A stretch of 64,000 nt of DNA from assembly GCF_001613125.1 (NCBI RefSeq), contig NZ_BDBT01000020.1:56887-120886 (forward strand), in the 5' to 3' direction. A program made the translations under genes and the position numbers. Source of the DNA: Nocardia shimofusensis NBRC 100134. Lineage in GTDB: Bacteria > Actinomycetota > Actinomycetes > Mycobacteriales > Mycobacteriaceae. The notes under the pieces were generated by a model. It worked only from the letters and a program-made list of their open reading frames with translations, did not search any database and was not told the origin of the DNA. Positions 24,644 through 33,503 of this stretch are shown one piece after another (position 1 is the first letter of the stretch; every line of letters starts with the position of its first letter).

Positions 24644-25999
24644 GTGAGTTCTTCTCCGCGCGCGACCAGTGCCTCCTCGATCGGTGACGCGTCGGCGGTG
24701 GTGTCCGCCCGCCTGTTCGACAGGGCAAGCTCGGTGATTCCCGGTGGGGTCAATTCGCCGGTTCGCGCCTTCAAGGGCGTCGGCGGGACGCCGCGCTTCA
24801 TCGCCTCGGCGGCCGGCTGCACCATGACCGACGTCGACGGCAACAACTACGTGGATCTCGTCTGCTCCTGGGGTCCGATGATCCTCGGGCACGCGCACCC
24901 GGCGGTGGTCGAGGCGGTGCGCGAGGCCGCGACCGGCGGCCTGTCCTTCGGCGCGCCGACCGAGGGCGAGATCGAGCTGGCCGAGCACATCGTCGAGCGT
25001 GTCGAGCCGGTCGAGCGGGTGCGGCTGGTGAACTCGGGCACCGAGGCGACCATGAGCGCGGTGCGGCTGGCGCGCGGCTGCACCGGACGCACCAAGATCA
25101 TCAAGTTCGCCGGCTGCTACCACGGTCACGTGGACGCGCTGCTGGCCGACGCCGGCTCCGGCGTGGCCACCCTCGGCCTGCCCACCTCGCCCGGCGTGAC
25201 CGGCGCGCAGGCCGCCGACACCATCGTGCTGCCCTACAACGATCTGGCCGCGGTCGCCGCGGCCTTCGACGCCCACCCCGGCGAGATCGCCTGCGTGATC
25301 ACCGAGGCCGCGGCGGGCAATATGGGCGCGGTCGCCCCGCTGCCCGGCTTCAACGCGGGCCTGCGCGAGCTCACCGCGAACAACGGCGCACTGCTGATCA
25401 TGGACGAGGTCATGACGGGCTTCCGGGTCAGCCGCTCGGGCTGGTACGGCCTCGAGGGCGTCGCGGGCGATCTCTACACCTTCGGCAAGGTGATGAGCGG
25501 CGGCCTGCCCGCCGCGGCGTTCGGCGGACGCGCCGAGTTCATGAATCAGCTCGCCCCGCTCGGGCCGGTCTACCAGGCGGGCACGCTCTCGGGTAATCCG
25601 GTCGCCGTCGCCGCGGGCCTGGCCTCGCTGCGCGCGGCCGACGACGCGGTGTACGCCGCGTTGGACAGCAATGCCCGGCGTCTGGGCGGACTGCTCGGCG
25701 AAGCGCTGACGGCGGCAGGGGTCGAGCATCAGGTCCAGTTCGCGGGCAATATGGTGAGCGTGTTCTTCGCCGATCGTCCGGTCACCGACTACGCCACCGC
25801 CAAAGCCAGCCAGACCTGGCGTTTCCCCGCCTTCTTCCACGCACTGCTCGACGGTGGCGTCTACGCGCCGCCGAGCGCGTTCGAGGCGTGGTTCGTCTCC
25901 GCCGCGCTCGACGAGAACGCATTCGACCGTATCGCCGCCGCCCTGCCCGCCGCCGCTCGCGCGGCCGCGGCCGCCACCCCCGAAGGAATCCGCGCGTGA
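24644..25999 (+). CDS. hemL: Glutamate-1-semialdehyde 2,1-aminomutase
   Basis: A PLP enzyme that converts glutamate-1-semialdehyde to 5-aminolevulinate, completing the HemA step. VIPGGVNSPVRAFKGVGGTP, CSWGPMILGHAHP, NSGTEATMSAVRLARG and IMDEVMTGFR are class-III aminotransferase motifs. The PLP lysine is Lys282 in FGKVMSGG. GTG at 24644 gives 451 aa, close to M. tuberculosis HemL; ATG at 24611 is possible. Its stop overlaps the next gene and begins a six-gene chain that continues into cytochrome c maturation. Confidence 0.95.
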   Translation: MSSSPRATSASSIGDASAVVSARLFDRASSVIPGGVNSPVRAFKGVGGTPRFIASAAGCTMTDVDGNNYVDLVCSWGPMILGHAHPAVVEAVREAATGGLSFGAPTEGEIELAEHIVERVEPVERVRLVNSGTEATMSAVRLARGCTGRTKIIKFAGCYHGHVDALLADAGSGVATLGLPTSPGVTGAQAADTIVLPYNDLAAVAAAFDAHPGEIACVITEAAAGNMGAVAPLPGFNAGLRELTANNGALLIMDEVMTGFRVSRSGWYGLEGVAGDLYTFGKVMSGGLPAAAFGGRAEFMNQLAPLGPVYQAGTLSGNPVAVAAGLASLRAADDAVYAALDSNARRLGGLLGEALTAAGVEHQVQFAGNMVSVFFADRPVTDYATAKASQTWRFPAFFHALLDGGVYAPPSAFEAWFVSAALDENAFDRIAAALPAAARAAAAATPEGIRA

Positions 26000-26799
26000 G
26001 TTCCGACCACGACAAACCAGGCGCCGACAGCCACGAACCCGTCGATGCCGCCACCCCCGCCGCCGAGCGGGCCGCCACCGAGACACCCGCCGCCGCGGCG
26101 GTAGCCGATGCCGCTCCCGCCACCACGAAACCCCCTGTGGCGCAAGCAGACCCGGACATCGTCGACGACGAGATCGAAACCATCGTGCACGTGCTGCGCC
26201 ACGGCGAGGTGCACAATCCCAACGGGATCCTCTACGGACGCCTGCCCGGCTTCTCGCTCTCGGTGTCCGGTCGCGCGCAGGCCGGTGCGGTCGCGCGCGC
26301 ACTGGCCGATCACGACATCGCGCTGGTCATCGCCTCGCCGCTGCAGCGGGCGCAGGAAACCGCCACGCCGATCGCCGAGCAACACGGTCTGACCGTGCGC
26401 ACCGACGAGAACCTGATCGAGGCGGGCAACACCTTCGAGGGCCTGCGGGTTTCCGTCGGTGACGGCGCGCTGCGCAAGCCGAGGCACTGGTGGAAGCTGC
26501 GCGACCCGTTCACCCCGTCCTGGGGCGAGCCCTACCTGCAGATCGCGCACCGGATGCTGGCCGCGGTCAACAAGGCGCGCGTCGAGGCGGCGGGCCGCGA
26601 GGTCGTGCTGGTGTCGCATCAGTTGCCGGTGTGGACGCTGCGCCGTTTCCTGCAGGGACAGCGCCTGTGGCACGACCCGCGCCACCGGCAGTGCTCGCTG
26701 GCCTCGCTGACCTCGCTTGTCTATCGCGGCGACACCCTGGTCGACATCGTCTACTCCGAGCCGGCGGGCGCATCGGATCCCACGGTGCACGGCGCATGA
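25996..26799 (+). CDS. Histidine phosphatase family protein (Rv0525-like)
   Basis: A 267-aa phosphoglycerate mutase-like phosphatase. After about 60 disordered Ala/Pro-rich residues come VLRHGEVHNP (nucleophile His), IASPLQRAQETA (phosphate-binding Arg), the acid in IEAGNTFEG and the second His in LVSHQLPVW. The substrate is unknown. Its position between hemL and the thioredoxin-like lipoprotein is the same as in M. tuberculosis. Start and stop both overlap neighbours. Confidence 0.9.
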   Translation: MSSDHDKPGADSHEPVDAATPAAERAATETPAAAAVADAAPATTKPPVAQADPDIVDDEIETIVHVLRHGEVHNPNGILYGRLPGFSLSVSGRAQAGAVARALADHDIALVIASPLQRAQETATPIAEQHGLTVRTDENLIEAGNTFEGLRVSVGDGALRKPRHWWKLRDPFTPSWGEPYLQIAHRMLAAVNKARVEAAGREVVLVSHQLPVWTLRRFLQGQRLWHDPRHRQCSLASLTSLVYRGDTLVDIVYSEPAGASDPTVHGA

Positions 26800-27446
26800 G
26801 GCGCCCCGCGTCGGTTCCCCCGAACCGGCCCGCGCCCGCGGGGGCGCCGGGCCGGGTCGTCGCGGTGCTGCTGGCCTGCGTGGCGCTGGTCGCCGGGATC
26901 GCGGGCTGCTCCACCGGAACCGACGCGGTAAGCCAGGGCGGCACCTTCGAATTCGTCTCTCCGGGCGGCAAGACCGACATCTACTACGACCCGCCCGAAA
27001 CGCGGGGCACCATCGGTGAACTGTCCGGCCCCGACCTGATGAACGACGGCGAGACGATCTCGGTGTCGGACTTCGCGGGTCAGGTCGTGGTGATCAATCT
27101 CTGGGGACAGTGGTGCGGCCCGTGCCGCGCCGAGGTGCCCGCGCTCGAGGACGTCTACGAGGCGACCAAGGATTCCGGCGTCGCTTTCCTCGGCATCAAT
27201 GTGCGTGATCCGCAGCGGGACAAGGCGCAGGATTTCGTGACCTCGAACAAGGTCGCCTACCCCTCGATCTACGACCCGCCGATGCGCACCCTGCTCGCGC
27301 TCGGCGGCAACTTCCCGACCAGCGTGATCCCCACCACCCTGGTGCTCGACCGTGAGCACCGAGTGGCCGCGGTGTTCCTGCGCACGCTGCTGGCCGAGGA
27401 TCTGCAGCCGGTCGTCGAGAGGATCGCCGGGGAGGCCAGGGTATGA
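26796..27446 (+). CDS. Thioredoxin-like lipoprotein (ResA/CcsX-type)
   Basis: A 216-aa exported thiol-disulfide reductase for apocytochrome c. A hydrophobic N-terminus ends in a lipobox (VAGIAGC, near residue 31). The thioredoxin domain has the WCGPC active site (Cys107, Cys110), VAFLGINVRDP and a cis-Pro in TSVIPTTLVLD. It should keep heme-binding cysteines reduced using electrons from CcdA, encoded next. ATG overlaps the previous stop. Confidence 0.93.
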   Translation: MRRPASVPPNRPAPAGAPGRVVAVLLACVALVAGIAGCSTGTDAVSQGGTFEFVSPGGKTDIYYDPPETRGTIGELSGPDLMNDGETISVSDFAGQVVVINLWGQWCGPCRAEVPALEDVYEATKDSGVAFLGINVRDPQRDKAQDFVTSNKVAYPSIYDPPMRTLLALGGNFPTSVIPTTLVLDREHRVAAVFLRTLLAEDLQPVVERIAGEARV

Positions 27447-28306
27447 CCGTCGTGCTCGCCGGGGTGGGGGATTCGTTCCAGCAGACCGCGGCCACCGGTC
27501 CGCTGTTGCTCGCGCTCGGCGCCTGCCTGCTGGCCGGGCTGGTGTCGTTCGCCTCGCCGTGCGTGGTGCCGCTGGTGCCGGGCTATCTGTCGTATCTGGC
27601 CGGTCTGGTCGGCGCGGAAGCGCCGCCGGTCACCGCCTCCGAAGCGAGTACAGCCAAGACAGCGGGCGCGGCCGCGAACTCGCGCACGACCACCGCGACC
27701 GAGGTGCGCCGCGGATCGGCGAAATTGCGGGTGGCGGGCGCTGCCGGACTGTTCGTCGCCGGATTCACCGTGGTCTTCGTGCTGGCGACCGCGACGGTGT
27801 TCGGCGTCATCCAGACCCTCAATGTGAACCGGGACTTGCTGCAACGGGTCGGCGGCGTGGTCACCATCGTGATGGGCTTGGCCTTCATCGGCCTCATCCC
27901 GGCATTGCAGCGCGACACCAGAATGGAGCCGCGCAGGCTCACCAGTCTCGTCGGAGCGCCCCTGCTCGGCGGCGTGTTCGCGCTGGGCTGGACCCCGTGC
28001 CTCGGCCCGACGCTGTCCGGCGTCATGGCGGTGGCGGCGGGCACCGAGGGCGCCACCGCCGCGCGCGGCGTCGCCCTCATCGTCGCCTACTGCCTCGGCC
28101 TCGGCCTGCCCTTCGTCGTGCTGGCCTTCGGCTCGGCGGGCGCACTGCGCGGAGTCGGCTGGTTGCGCCGCAATTCCCGCACCATCCAGATCGTCGGCGG
28201 CATCCTGCTCGTCGCGGTCGGCGTCGCGCTGGTGACCGGCGCGTGGGATCTGTTCGTCGCCTGGGTGCGCGACGCGTTCGTCTCCGAGGTGACTCTGCCG
28301 ATATGA
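27443..28306 (+). CDS. ccdA: Cytochrome c biogenesis protein CcdA
   Basis: A six-helix membrane protein of 287 aa that passes electrons from cytoplasmic thioredoxin to the ResA-like lipoprotein. Paired membrane cysteines are in SFASPCVVPLVPGYLSYLAG and FALGWTPCLGPTLSG. A polar 45-residue loop (near 60-100) follows the first helix. Start and stop overlap neighbours by four bases. Confidence 0.95.
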   Translation: MTVVLAGVGDSFQQTAATGPLLLALGACLLAGLVSFASPCVVPLVPGYLSYLAGLVGAEAPPVTASEASTAKTAGAAANSRTTTATEVRRGSAKLRVAGAAGLFVAGFTVVFVLATATVFGVIQTLNVNRDLLQRVGGVVTIVMGLAFIGLIPALQRDTRMEPRRLTSLVGAPLLGGVFALGWTPCLGPTLSGVMAVAAGTEGATAARGVALIVAYCLGLGLPFVVLAFGSAGALRGVGWLRRNSRTIQIVGGILLVAVGVALVTGAWDLFVAWVRDAFVSEVTLPI

Positions 28307-29973
28307 CCGTGACCGACCAGCGACCCGATTCCGCTCCGACCACCCCGCCGCGTCAGTCCGCACCGGGCCGCGCGTGGGCACTGGTCCGCAACACCTGGCG
28401 TGGGCTGACCAGCATGCGCACCGCGCTGGTGCTGTTGTTCCTGCTCGCGCTTGCCGCCATTCCCGGCGCGCTGTTGCCCCAGCGCAGCCTCAACGAGCAG
28501 AAGGTCGAGCAGTACATCGCCGACCGCCCGACGCTCGGACCGTGGATGGACCGGGTCGAACTGTTCGACGTGTTCGGCAGTTCCTGGTTCACCGCCATCT
28601 ACGTGCTGCTGTTCATCTCGCTGGTGGGCTGCATCCTGCCCCGCACGGTCGATCACTACCGCGCGCTGCGCACCCCGCCGGTGCGTGCGCCGCGCAACCT
28701 CTCCCGCCTGCCGCACCATGACACGGCGGAGTCGGCGCGCACGCCGGACGAGGTCGTCGAACACGCCAGGGCCGGACTGCGCGGCTGGCGCACGGAGGTC
28801 CGCACCGGGGTCGGTCGCGAAGGCGAGATCACCGTCTCCGCGGAGAAGGGCTATCTGCGCGAATTCGGCAACCTGGTCTTCCATCTGGCGCTGGTCGGGC
28901 TGCTGGCCTCGATCGCGGTGGGCAAGCTGTTCGGCTACGAGGGCAGCGTCATCGTCATCGCCGACGACGGGCCCGGCTTCTGCACCACCTCGCCCGCGGT
29001 CTACGACTCGTTCCGGGCGGGCAATGTCAACGACGGCACCGGGATGACCCCGATCTGCGTGCGGGTGAAGGACTTCCGCGCCGACTACCTCGAGACCGGC
29101 CAGGCCGAGATGTTCACCTCCAACATCTCCTATCAGGCAGGCGAGGACCTGGCCACCGGCACCTGGCGCGACACCACGCTGCGCGTGAACCATCCGCTGC
29201 GCGTCGCGGGCGATCGCATCTACCTGCAGGGCCACGGCTACGCGCCGACCTTCACCGTCACCTTCCCCGACGGCCGGACCAGGACCGAGACCATCCAGTG
29301 GGCGCCCACCGACGCCCGCACCTTCCTGTCCGGCGGCGTGCTGCGCATCGACCCGCCCGGCGGCATGTACGCCACCGACGAGGAGCGCCGCAAGAACCAG
29401 ATCGCCATCGAGGGTCTGTTCGCCCCGACCGCCATGCTGCACGGCAGCCTGCTGACATCGGTCTTCCCGCGCATGGACGACCCGGCCGTGGCCGTGGACA
29501 TCTACCGCGGCGACACCGGCCTGGACACCGGCCGCCCGCAGTCGCTGTTCTCGCTCGATCAGGAACTGGTGCGTCAGGAGCGGCTGACCAAGGAAGCCAG
29601 GGTGAACCTGCGCCCCGGCGAGTCGGCCACGCTGTCCAACGGCGCCGTGGTCACCTTCGACGGGGCCAAGGAATTCGTCAATCTGCAGGTCTCGCACGAT
29701 CCCGCCCAGCAGTGGGTGCTGGTGAGCGCACTGACCATGCTGGCGGGTCTGCTGGTGTCGCTGCTGGTCAAGCGGCGCCGGATCTGGATCCGGGTGTACC
29801 CGGCGGCGGCCGCGACCGGTACCGTGGAGCAACGACGCACCGTAGTAGAGATGGGCGGCCTGGCCAGGACCGACCAGGCGGGCTGGGGCGACGAGTTCGA
29901 CCGGCTGCGCGCCCGGCTGCTCGACACGGACAAGACCACGGCTCGCACCGGGGCCGACAGCACGGGAGATTGA
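28303..29973 (+). CDS. resB: Cytochrome c biogenesis protein ResB (Ccs1)
   Basis: The 556-aa half of the System II heme-delivery/ligation complex. Three helices come early (about 40-60, 97-115 and 190-208), followed by a large extracytoplasmic domain (DRIYLQGHGYAPTFTVTFPD) and a final helix (about 475-495) before a cytoplasmic tail. GRAWALVRNTWRGLTSMRTA is the typical N-terminus. It pairs with CcsB encoded next. Confidence 0.95.
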   Translation: MTVTDQRPDSAPTTPPRQSAPGRAWALVRNTWRGLTSMRTALVLLFLLALAAIPGALLPQRSLNEQKVEQYIADRPTLGPWMDRVELFDVFGSSWFTAIYVLLFISLVGCILPRTVDHYRALRTPPVRAPRNLSRLPHHDTAESARTPDEVVEHARAGLRGWRTEVRTGVGREGEITVSAEKGYLREFGNLVFHLALVGLLASIAVGKLFGYEGSVIVIADDGPGFCTTSPAVYDSFRAGNVNDGTGMTPICVRVKDFRADYLETGQAEMFTSNISYQAGEDLATGTWRDTTLRVNHPLRVAGDRIYLQGHGYAPTFTVTFPDGRTRTETIQWAPTDARTFLSGGVLRIDPPGGMYATDEERRKNQIAIEGLFAPTAMLHGSLLTSVFPRMDDPAVAVDIYRGDTGLDTGRPQSLFSLDQELVRQERLTKEARVNLRPGESATLSNGAVVTFDGAKEFVNLQVSHDPAQQWVLVSALTMLAGLLVSLLVKRRRIWIRVYPAAAATGTVEQRRTVVEMGGLARTDQAGWGDEFDRLRARLLDTDKTTARTGADSTGD

Positions 29974-29975
29974 CG

Positions 29976-30947
29976 ATGCCGATCGACGACACCCTCGCCC
30001 AGTACAGCGACCTGGCCTTCAAATCGGCGCTGGTCGTCTACGCGCTGGTGCTCGGGCTGCTGCTGTGGCAGTTCGCCTCCGCTCAGGTTCGCAGGAGCGA
30101 GGAGCGTGAACTCGTCGGTGTGGGCGGCGGCAGCGCCGATCGGCCGAGCGGCCCCGGCAAGGTGATCGAGGCGCCGTCCACGCCACTGCCGGTGCGCCTG
30201 GGCAATATGGCGTTCTCGGTGCTGGTCGTCGCCTTCGCCCTGCACGTGGCTTCGATCGTATTGCGCGGCTTCGCCACCGACCGGTTCCCCCTGGGCAACA
30301 TGTACGAGTTCGTCACCATGGCCTGCGCCGCGACCGTGCTCGTCGGCTTCTGGCTGCTGCGCGAACAGCGCCACCGCGCCACCTGGGTGTTCCTGCTGGT
30401 GCCCGTGCTGGTCCTCATGTTCCTGGCGGGCACGGTCCTCTACGCCGACGCCGCGCCCGTCGTCCCCGCGCTGCGCTCGTTCTGGTTGCCGCTGCACGTC
30501 ACCATCGTCAGCGTCGGCAGCGGAGTCTTCATGGTCTCCGGCGTCGCCAGCCTGCTGTTCCTCTACCGCTTGCGCCAGCCCGAAGGCGAGGAGTCCTCGA
30601 ACGTCTTCGGCGCCATCGCCCGCCGCCTCCCCGACGCGCGGACCCTCGACCGTCTCGCCTACCGCACCACCATCGTCGGCTTCCCCCTCTTCGGCGCCGG
30701 CGTCGTCCTCGGCGCCATCTGGGCCGAAGCCGCCTGGGGTCGCTTCTGGGGCTGGGACCCCAAGGAAACCTGCTCCTTCATCGCTTGGGTCCTCTACGCC
30801 GCCTATCTGCACGCCAGGGCGACGTCCGGCTGGCGCGACACCAAGGCCGCCTGGATCAATGTCGCCGCTTTCGTCGCCATGCTGTTCAACCTCTTCATCA
30901 TCAACCTGGTGATCAGCGGTCTGCACAGCTACGCCGGCCTGACCTAG
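29976..30947 (+). CDS. ccsB: Cytochrome c biogenesis protein CcsB/CcsA (heme channel)
   Basis: The 323-aa multi-helix partner of ResB, exporting heme and attaching it to apocytochrome c. The heme-handling motif WGRFWGWDPKETCSF is near residue 255, and conserved histidines occur in FALHVAS, WLPLHVTI and ISGLHSYAG. ATG at 29976 has GGGAG at 29964-29968. It is the only member of this chain not overlapping its predecessor (two-base gap). Confidence 0.95.
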   Translation: MPIDDTLAQYSDLAFKSALVVYALVLGLLLWQFASAQVRRSEERELVGVGGGSADRPSGPGKVIEAPSTPLPVRLGNMAFSVLVVAFALHVASIVLRGFATDRFPLGNMYEFVTMACAATVLVGFWLLREQRHRATWVFLLVPVLVLMFLAGTVLYADAAPVVPALRSFWLPLHVTIVSVGSGVFMVSGVASLLFLYRLRQPEGEESSNVFGAIARRLPDARTLDRLAYRTTIVGFPLFGAGVVLGAIWAEAAWGRFWGWDPKETCSFIAWVLYAAYLHARATSGWRDTKAAWINVAAFVAMLFNLFIINLVISGLHSYAGLT

Positions 30948-31026
30948 GCCCTACCTCTGACGCACCGACCAGTGGCGGATCTGCTTCGTCTGGGAAGCGG
31001 CGCGGCTGGGCCGGGGGGCCGGGCGG

Positions 31027-31236
31027 CTAGTGCTCCTTGGGGCCTTCCCTGTCGCGGCGCTGCTGCTCGCGCGAGATCCGCCAGAGGAAGTCGGGATCGT
31101 CGTCGGGGCCCAGGATCGGGCGACGCCGCGGAGGGGCTGGAGGGGTTGCGGACGGATCGATTCTTCCCGGGCCGAACGCCTTCCACATCAGCACTGCCAC
31201 CGCGATCACTGCGATGAGGGCCAACAGATATGCCAC
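31027..31236 (-). CDS. Small membrane protein of unknown function
   Basis: A 69-aa protein: one N-terminal helix (YLLALIAVIAVAVLMWKAFG), a Pro-rich linker and a charged tail with GPDDDPDFLWRISRE. The start is decided by a perfect AGGAGGTG (31250-31243 on the minus strand), which is six bases from GTG at 31236; the GTG at 31245 lies inside that site. Probably encoded alone downstream of bldC. Function unknown. Confidence 0.78.
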   Translation of the reverse strand: MAYLLALIAVIAVAVLMWKAFGPGRIDPSATPPAPPRRRPILGPDDDPDFLWRISREQQRRDREGPKEH

Positions 31237-31269
31237 GTGGCTCACCTCCTGCTACCGAGGGTAGCCCTG

Positions 31270-31300
31270 CGAGTGGTCCACGCACAGCGTGGACCACTCG
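31270..31300. terminator. Perfect 14-bp hairpin between bldC and the small membrane gene
   Basis: Arms at 31270-31283 and 31287-31300 are exact reverse complements around ACA. It lies 23 bases past the bldC stop codon, so it probably ends the bldC transcript. Confidence 0.75.
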
Positions 31301-31322
31301 GGAAGTGACCTTCGGCAGCCGG

Positions 31323-31535
31323 TCAGTGCTCCGTTTTGGCCTCGGTGGTCAGCGACTTCAGCAGTTGCATGACCTCGGACTCGCGGAAACGGCGATGTCC
31401 GCCTGGAGTGCGCAGCGATCCGAGACGGCCCGCGTGTGCCCACCGGGTGACGGTCTTGGGATCGACATGGAACAGTGCGGCGACTTGCCCGGGGGTCAGC
31501 AGGGTGTCCTGGCCGCCGACGGTGATCGCACTCAT
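31323..31535 (-). CDS. bldC: BldC family developmental regulator
   Basis: A 70-aa MerR-like DNA-binding protein that consists almost only of the winged helix (LLTPGQVAALFHVDPKTVTR, WAHAGRLGSLRTPGGHRRFR). This is the BldC signature of Streptomyces, where BldC binds direct repeats cooperatively and controls differentiation timing. ATG at 31535 has GGAGAGG about seven bases upstream; 18 further open codons upstream lack support. This is the second BldC-like protein in the window. Confidence 0.9.
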   Translation of the reverse strand: MSAITVGGQDTLLTPGQVAALFHVDPKTVTRWAHAGRLGSLRTPGGHRRFRESEVMQLLKSLTTEAKTEH

Positions 31536-31708
31536 AGCAAACCTCTCCGTTCTTCGACAGTCCCTCATCAGATGGCGCCATCGTCGCACTCCACCCCCTA
31601 GGTACTCGAATCACCTACAGCGGGTAAAGGCGAAGTAATGGACAAATCGGATGCCTGTCCGGCGAGGGCGCGTCGGGCCCGCAAACCGGGTCGCCTACCC
31701 TGGTCGGC

Positions 31709-32035
31709 GTGAGCGAATCGACTGGATCGAACCCGCGCGTGGGCCGCAGCCTGGCCGTCAACCTGGGCTTGTACACCCTGGCGCGGCTGGCCTTGGTCGC
31801 CGTCATCACCGCGGTCGTCCTCGGTGTCGCCGCCCTCATCGATGTGCAGGTGCCGCTGGTGGTGGCCGTGCTCTTCGCCTTGCTCATCGCGATGCCGTTG
31901 TCGCTGACGCTGTTCAAGGGGCTGCGCGGGCGGGTCAACGCCGACATCGCGGCGGTCGACGCCAAGCGAAGGCAGGACAAGGCGCAGTTGCGGGCCAGGC
32001 TACGCGGTGAGTCCGAGGGCGACGGACCGGCATAG
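31709..32035 (+). CDS. Membrane protein, DUF4229-like (Rv0531-like)
   Basis: A 108-aa protein with two transmembrane helices (about 22-44 and 48-68) and a charged C-terminal tail (AAVDAKRRQDKAQLRARLRG). This matches the DUF4229 layout and the M. tuberculosis Rv0531 position. Function unknown. Confidence 0.78.
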   Translation: MSESTGSNPRVGRSLAVNLGLYTLARLALVAVITAVVLGVAALIDVQVPLVVAVLFALLIAMPLSLTLFKGLRGRVNADIAAVDAKRRQDKAQLRARLRGESEGDGPA

Positions 32036-32064
32036 GGCGACTGCGAGCGAATGCGAGGCATCCG

Positions 32065-33150
32065 GTGAAGTACTGCGATCGCAGCGCCCCGCGCGACTGG
32101 GTGGACAACGCCGTCCGCCTCATCGACGCGGATGCCCAGCGCAGCGCGGACACCCATCTGCTGCGTTATCCGCTGCCCGCCGACTGGAATGTCCAGCTCT
32201 ATCTCAAGGACGAGTCGACCCACATCACCGGCAGCCTCAAGCATCGGCTGGCCCGCTCGCTGTTCCTGTACTCGATCTGCAACGGCTGGATCACCGAGGG
32301 CACCACGGTGGTGGAGGCGTCGTCGGGATCGACGGCGGTGAGCGAGGCGTACTTCGCGAAGCTGCTCGGGCTCGACTTCGTGGCGGTGATGCCCGTGGGC
32401 ACCTCGCAGCGCAAGATCGCGTTGATCGAAGCGCAAGGCGGCCGCTGTCATTTCGTGAGCCGCCCGCCGGACATGTACACCGAGGCGGCGCGGCTGGCGG
32501 CCGAGTCCGGCGGCCACTACATGGACCAGTTCACCCACGCCGAACGGGCGACCGACTGGCGCGGCAACAACAACATCGCCGACAGCATCTTCACCCAGTT
32601 GCAGTTGGAGACCCATCCGGTGCCGGAGTGGATCGTGATGGGCGCGGGAACCGGCGGCACCAGCGCCACCATCGGCCGCTACATCCGCTACCGCAGGCAT
32701 GCGACGAGGCTCGCCGTGGTCGACCCGGAGAACTCCGCGTTCTACGGCGGCTACGAGACCGGCGACGCCGGCTACCAGACCGGCATGCCCTCACACATCG
32801 AGGGCATCGGCAGGCCGCGGGTGGAACCGTCGTTCGTCGGTCAGGTGGTCGACCGGATGATCGAGGTGCCCGACGCCGCCTCGATCGCGGCCATGCGCTA
32901 CGGCGGCCGGGTGCTCGGCAGGCGGATCGGCGCCTCGACGGGCACGAACCTGTGGGGGGTGTTCCACCTGATCGGCGAGATGCTGGCGCGAGGCCGCAGC
33001 GGCAGCGTGGTCACCGTGCTGTGCGACGGCGGCGATCGCTACGCCGACACCTATTTCGACGACGACTGGGTGGCGGCGCAAGGCTGGGATCTGACCGAGC
33101 CGACCGCCGTCATCGATGAGTTCCACAGCACCGGGATCTGGAACGGCTGA
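32065..33150 (+). CDS. cds1: PLP-dependent cysteine desulfhydrase (Cds1-like)
   Basis: A 361-aa fold-type II PLP enzyme of the cysteine synthase family. PLP lysine is Lys59 in HITGSLKHRLA. The phosphate loop is GAGTGGTSATIG, and VVEASSGSTAVSEAYFAKLL is the substrate loop. The sequence fits the Cds1 group (M. tuberculosis Rv3684), which converts L-cysteine to H2S, pyruvate and ammonia and affects respiration. It is not at the Cds1 locus position known from M. tuberculosis, so assignment rests on sequence alone. Confidence 0.82.
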   Translation: MKYCDRSAPRDWVDNAVRLIDADAQRSADTHLLRYPLPADWNVQLYLKDESTHITGSLKHRLARSLFLYSICNGWITEGTTVVEASSGSTAVSEAYFAKLLGLDFVAVMPVGTSQRKIALIEAQGGRCHFVSRPPDMYTEAARLAAESGGHYMDQFTHAERATDWRGNNNIADSIFTQLQLETHPVPEWIVMGAGTGGTSATIGRYIRYRRHATRLAVVDPENSAFYGGYETGDAGYQTGMPSHIEGIGRPRVEPSFVGQVVDRMIEVPDAASIAAMRYGGRVLGRRIGASTGTNLWGVFHLIGEMLARGRSGSVVTVLCDGGDRYADTYFDDDWVAAQGWDLTEPTAVIDEFHSTGIWNG

Positions 33151-33236
33151 CCCCTTCTCGGCGCGTGGATTCCGGCCCGCGCTTCTCCGCAGCCGATGCT
33201 GTGTTGTACCTCCGAGCAGCCCCTTTCGCCGAGTTC

Positions 33237-33281
33237 GTCAATTTTTGTTGACAAGCGCCGAGAGTGTCAATCAAAATTGAC
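33237..33281. promoter_or_regulatory. Two tandem palindromic operators GTCAA-N6-TTGAC
   Basis: Two 16-base sites, at 33237-33252 and 33266-33281, both read GTCAA, six AT-rich bases, TTGAC. Their centres are 29 bases apart and the second ends three bases before the HTH gene's ATG. Probable autoregulatory operators. Confidence 0.75.
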
Positions 33282-33284
33282 GCC

Positions 33285-33503
33285 ATGACCGAAGCGACAA
33301 CTCTGGCGGCCGCGGCGGGCAGCCCCGATCCCGAGATCGGGCTGCGCGCGGTCCGCGCACTGCGCAGGCTGCTCGAGCGTTTGGAGGCGATTCAGGTGCG
33401 AAACGCCAGGGACCAGGGCTGGTCCTGGCAGGCCATCGCCGACGCGCTCGAGGTCAGCAAGCAAGCGGTGCACCAGAAGCACAACCGGAAAGGCGGCAAG
33501 TGA
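33285..33503 (+). CDS. Small helix-turn-helix protein paired with ClpC N-domain protein
   Basis: A 72-aa protein with a helical N-terminal half (GLRAVRALRRLLERLEAIQV) and a compact HTH (WSWQAIADALEVSKQAVHQK). ATG at 33285 lies immediately after the second operator; a GTG at 33264 would put the operator inside the coding region. The stop codon overlaps the next ATG, so the two proteins are made together. Likely role: a repressor that binds the operators, with the ClpN protein as partner; that is inference from layout. Confidence 0.85.
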   Translation: MTEATTLAAAAGSPDPEIGLRAVRALRRLLERLEAIQVRNARDQGWSWQAIADALEVSKQAVHQKHNRKGGK

